8,799 nt of DNA from Campylobacterales bacterium (GTDB lineage: Bacteria > Campylobacterota > Campylobacteria > Campylobacterales > Arcobacteraceae), in NCBI GenBank assembly GCA_027064245.1, contig JAMOPZ010000368.1:1-8799 (forward strand). The letters are read 5' to 3'. The notes under the pieces were generated by a model, which was not told the origin of the DNA, ran no database searches, and worked only from the letters and a program-made list of their open reading frames with translations. How positions within the stretch are numbered: position 1 is the stretch's first letter; every line of letters starts with the position of its first letter. Shown here piece by piece: positions 6,070-8,799 of this stretch. The position numbers and the translations under genes are program-made.

Positions 6070-7612
6070 AATAAAAATATTATTTTTAATACTATGTTTT
6101 ACAATATCTTTAAGTGCAAAAGATACTGTTATGGCAGTATTATCACAAAATGCTGTTTATAAAGGTGATATAGTAAGATTAACATTAAGTGCTAGTGGAG
6201 AAAATATTAAATTTCCAGATATTTACGATATTAAAGGTTTTAAAGTTTTAGGAGTATCAAACTCTAGTAGTACATCTATAATAAATGGTACTATATCAAA
6301 ATCTATCTCAAAAACATATAGTTTTAGTCCAACAAAATCTATTGTAATACCAGCATACACAATAAATATAGATAATAAAGAGTATAAAACAAAAGAGTTA
6401 AAGTTAAGTGTTGTTAAACCTACTGCTTCAAAAAATGGAGATGATTTTATATTAGAAGCATCTTTAGATAAAAAAGAGGTTTATGTGGGAGAAGAGCTTA
6501 TCTTGACATTAACTTTTAAACAAAGATTAGATGCAAAAGCTTCAAAGATAGAATTAAATGATCCACTTTTTGATAATATATGGATAAAAAGAGTTGGTAA
6601 AGTTGAAAAAACTACTAAAGATGATTATATCTTAACAGCATATAAATATATTTTATTTCCACAAAAAGAGGGCATATTTAAATTAGATAATTTTTTTGCT
6701 TCTATTGCTACAGTACATAGACAAAGAGCAAATAATTTTTTTAATGATCCCTTCTTTGATAATTTTAATTCAACAGTAACATATAAAAAAATATATGCAA
6801 AAAGCTTGACATTTAAAGCAAATCCAATACCAAATAATCTTGATATCTATGGGGAATTTAGTTTAAAAGTATCTGTAGATAAACAAAAAATTTATCCAAA
6901 TAAACCTGTAAATTTAACTATAAATATACAAGGAGAAGGAAATATAGATGATATAAAAGAGTTTGAAGTAAATATACCAAATGCAGTTGTATATAGTGAT
7001 AAACCTACTATTAAAACTCAACTTCAAAATAATAGTTATATGGGGATATTTACTCAAAAAGTAAGTATTATAGGATCTGAAGATTTTATTATTCCCTCTT
7101 TGCAATTTGAGTATTTTTCAAAATCTTTAAATAAAAAGATTACAAGAAAAACAAAGCCTATATCTATAAAAGTATTAAATACTCAAACTACAGCACAAAA
7201 GAATATACACAATACAGCACATAATACAGTTTCACCAAAACTTGAGATTTCAAAAGATTTAGAATCTATAAATACTACAACAAAAAGGGTTTTGTATACA
7301 AAACAAGATAGTAAAAGTAGTTATATTATATTTATTATTGGTGTTATTTTTGGTATTGTTTTAACTATATTGTTTTTTAGGATAAAATTTAAAAAAACTA
7401 CAAAAGAGATACCCCTAGTAAAAGAGATAAGAAAAGTAAGAAAAGATGATAATAAGCTATTTAAATTACTTTTACCATACAAGGGACAATTTTCTAGTGT
7501 AGATACTATTTTAGAAAAACTTGAAGAGAATATTTATAATAATACAAAATATAAAATAGATATAAATTCTATTTTATATGATATAGAGTTAATTGATAAA
7601 ATTAATAAATAA
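6047..7612 (+). CDS. batD: BatD-type oxygen-tolerance protein
   Basis: The 521-residue product has a signal peptide (residues 1-24, cleavage near SLSA), a large periplasmic region, a membrane helix (about 425-445) and a cytoplasmic tail of about 75 residues. The periplasmic part shows at least three Ig-like beta modules with the recurring pattern Y-x-G/N-(4-6)-LTL. These are VYKGDIVRLTLSASG (37-51), VYVGEELILTLTF (145-157) and IYPNKPVNLTINIQGEG (282-298). The aromatic FFNDPFFDNF (231-240) resembles a DPFF motif common in the family. BatD is thought to bridge the Bat complex in the envelope; its biochemical role is not established. A strong AAAAGGAG (6033-6040) lies inside batC, and the gene overlaps batC by 23 bases. 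It ends the operon; 85 bases separate it from uvrA. Confidence 0.9.
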   Translation: MKNLNLTKIKILFLILCFTISLSAKDTVMAVLSQNAVYKGDIVRLTLSASGENIKFPDIYDIKGFKVLGVSNSSSTSIINGTISKSISKTYSFSPTKSIVIPAYTINIDNKEYKTKELKLSVVKPTASKNGDDFILEASLDKKEVYVGEELILTLTFKQRLDAKASKIELNDPLFDNIWIKRVGKVEKTTKDDYILTAYKYILFPQKEGIFKLDNFFASIATVHRQRANNFFNDPFFDNFNSTVTYKKIYAKSLTFKANPIPNNLDIYGEFSLKVSVDKQKIYPNKPVNLTINIQGEGNIDDIKEFEVNIPNAVVYSDKPTIKTQLQNNSYMGIFTQKVSIIGSEDFIIPSLQFEYFSKSLNKKITRKTKPISIKVLNTQTTAQKNIHNTAHNTVSPKLEISKDLESINTTTKRVLYTKQDSKSSYIIFIIGVIFGIVLTILFFRIKFKKTTKEIPLVKEIRKVRKDDNKLFKLLLPYKGQFSSVDTILEKLEENIYNNTKYKIDINSILYDIELIDKINK

Positions 7613-7697
7613 TTTTGTGCTTATAAATATGGTATTATATGTACTTAACTTATATTACAGTACAATATACTATATTTATAAAAGGTAAAAACAATAT
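7613..7697 (+). promoter_or_regulatory. uvrA upstream region with candidate -10 boxes and an imperfect inverted repeat
   Basis: Two candidate -10 elements are visible: TATTAT at 7633-7638, preceded by ATGG, and TACAAT at 7661-7666. Neither has a convincing -35. TGTACT (7640-7645) and AGTACA (7659-7664) form an inverted repeat around a 13-base spacer, extendable by three pairs with one bulge, so it overlaps the second -10 candidate. It could be an operator or chance. A weak AAAGG (7681-7685) is 12 bases from the uvrA ATG, an unusually long gap. Confidence 0.35.
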
Positions 7698-8799
7698 ATG
7701 AGCGATATGATAAAAGTTTTTAAAGCAAATCAAAATAATCTTAAAAATATAGATTTACAAATTCCAAAAAACAAACTTATAGTTTTTACAGGATTAAGTG
7801 GTAGTGGAAAATCTACTTTGGCTTTTGATACACTTTATGCAGAGGGTCAAAGAAGATATATAGAGTCTTTAAGTGCTTATGCTAGACAATTTTTAGGAAA
7901 AATAGGTAAACCAGATGTTGAGAGAATAGAGGGGCTTACTCCTGCTATTGCAATTGATCAAAAAACTACAAGTAAAAATCCTAGATCAACTGTAGGAACT
8001 ATTACTGAAATATATGATTATTTAAGACTTTTATATGCAAGAATAGGAACTCAACATTGTTATAAATGTGGTGAACCTATATCTCAAATGAGTGCAAGTG
8101 ATGTTATAGATCAAGTATTAAATTTACCTACAAATGCAAAGGTGGTTATCTTAGCACCACTTATTAATAGAAAAAAAGGTACTTTTGCAGATCTATTTGA
8201 GTCTTTAAGAGCTAAAGGTTATGTAAGAGCTATGGTAGATGGTGTGATGATAAGACTAGATGATGAGATAGAACTAGGAAAATCACAAATGCACACAATC
8301 AAAGTAGTAATTGATAGAGTTGTTATTAAAGATGAAAATAAAGAGAGAATTGCACAAAGTGTAGAAAAAGGTTTAAAAGAAGCTTTTGGGGAACTTGAAA
8401 TTGATATACTAAACTATGAAGAGTTAGAGTGTGAATCTCATATACATTATTCTGAACATATGGCTTGTTTTAATTGTAAAATATCTTTTGAACCACTAGA
8501 GCCTTTAAGCTTCTCTTTTAACTCACCAAAAGGGGCTTGTAGTAGCTGTGATGGGCTTGGTATTAGATATACTTTAGATATGAAAAAAGTAATAAATGAG
8601 GAGTTGTGTTTAGATGATGGAGCTATAAAAATAATATATGGTTTTAATAAAGGGTATTATTTTAAGATGCTTATGGGATATTGTAAGAATGCTAATATAC
8701 CTACAGATATACCTTTTAAAGATCTTGAGGCTCATCAAAAAGGGAAAATACTAAATGGAGATGTAGAAGAAGCTATATTTACTTGGAAAAAACATAAAT
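7698..8799 (+). CDS. uvrA: Excinuclease ABC subunit A, N-terminal part (3' truncated by window edge)
   Basis: UvrA is the damage-recognition ATPase of nucleotide excision repair. It acts as a dimer that loads UvrB at lesions. About 367 residues of an expected 900-plus are present, with no stop before the edge. The first Walker A, GLSGSGKST, sits at residues 32-40, and the UvrA signature SLSAYARQFLGK follows it. The conserved segment IDQKTTSKNPRSTVGT comes next. CYKCG and the later CFNCK...CSSCDGLG provide the CxxC pairs of the family's zinc modules, in the insertion typical of UvrA. The N-terminal order matches family members, so the gene looks intact. The ATG at 7698 is preferred because the next ATG (7707) lies farther from the only ribosome-binding-like sequence. 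It may have its own promoter or be read through from batD. Confidence 0.96.
   Translation, partial: MSDMIKVFKANQNNLKNIDLQIPKNKLIVFTGLSGSGKSTLAFDTLYAEGQRRYIESLSAYARQFLGKIGKPDVERIEGLTPAIAIDQKTTSKNPRSTVGTITEIYDYLRLLYARIGTQHCYKCGEPISQMSASDVIDQVLNLPTNAKVVILAPLINRKKGTFADLFESLRAKGYVRAMVDGVMIRLDDEIELGKSQMHTIKVVIDRVVIKDENKERIAQSVEKGLKEAFGELEIDILNYEELECESHIHYSEHMACFNCKISFEPLEPLSFSFNSPKGACSSCDGLGIRYTLDMKKVINEELCLDDGAIKIIYGFNKGYYFKMLMGYCKNANIPTDIPFKDLEAHQKGKILNGDVEEAIFTWKKHK

Noticed and set aside
6914..7105. Minus-strand open frame inside batD
   Set aside because: Fully within the well-supported batD gene; Tyr/Ile/Phe-rich composition typical of AT-rich antisense.
2941..7612. Reading the VWA genes as a novel defence or ternary conflict system
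   Set aside because: The order DUF4381-like, BatA, BatB, BatC (TPR), BatD is the known Bat operon; no effector, nuclease or MoxR partner is present in the window.

Overview
The window is very AT-rich (by eye about a quarter G+C), densely packed, and all protein genes lie on the + strand. Two things point to a member of the Campylobacterota (formerly Epsilonproteobacteria). One is the ribH-nusB-pyrF order, which Campylobacter also has. The other is the promoter style: extended -10 boxes with little -35. An intact Bat (VWA/aerotolerance-type) operon and the protein sequences fit a free-living Arcobacter- or Sulfurimonas-like lineage better than Campylobacter or Helicobacter. That placement is inference; no 16S or marker search was possible.

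Layout. Bases 1-287 hold the 3' end of an unrecognised membrane protein. A RidA-family deaminase (332-715) follows with its own extended -10 promoter. Bases 716-1237 carry no protein gene. They hold a perfect 15-bp inverted repeat, tRNA-His and tRNA-Pro on the minus strand, a perfect-consensus sigma-70 promoter driving that tRNA pair, a second perfect inverted repeat, and the ribH promoter. ribH, nusB and pyrF (1238-2793) form a tight run: the stop of ribH touches the start of nusB, and nusB and pyrF overlap as ATGA. These make lumazine (riboflavin pathway), a transcription antitermination factor and UMP.

After a 147-bp AT-only gap, a five-gene operon (2941-7612) encodes an envelope complex. 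It consists of a small DUF4381-like membrane protein, BatA and BatB (membrane-anchored von Willebrand A proteins with complete MIDAS motifs), BatC (periplasmic TPR protein with an extreme lysine-rich tail) and BatD (large periplasmic Ig-like-repeat protein with a C-terminal membrane anchor). Four of these genes are joined by overlaps or a 3-base gap, so they are almost certainly co-expressed. The MoxR ATPase and DUF58 protein that usually head such operons are not in this window. The window ends inside uvrA (7698 onward), the damage-recognition ATPase of nucleotide excision repair.

I see no mobile element, CRISPR array or clearly new system. The points most worth a second look are the MoxR-less bat operon, the lysine-rich tail of BatC, and the tRNA pair bracketed by two perfect inverted repeats beside a textbook promoter.
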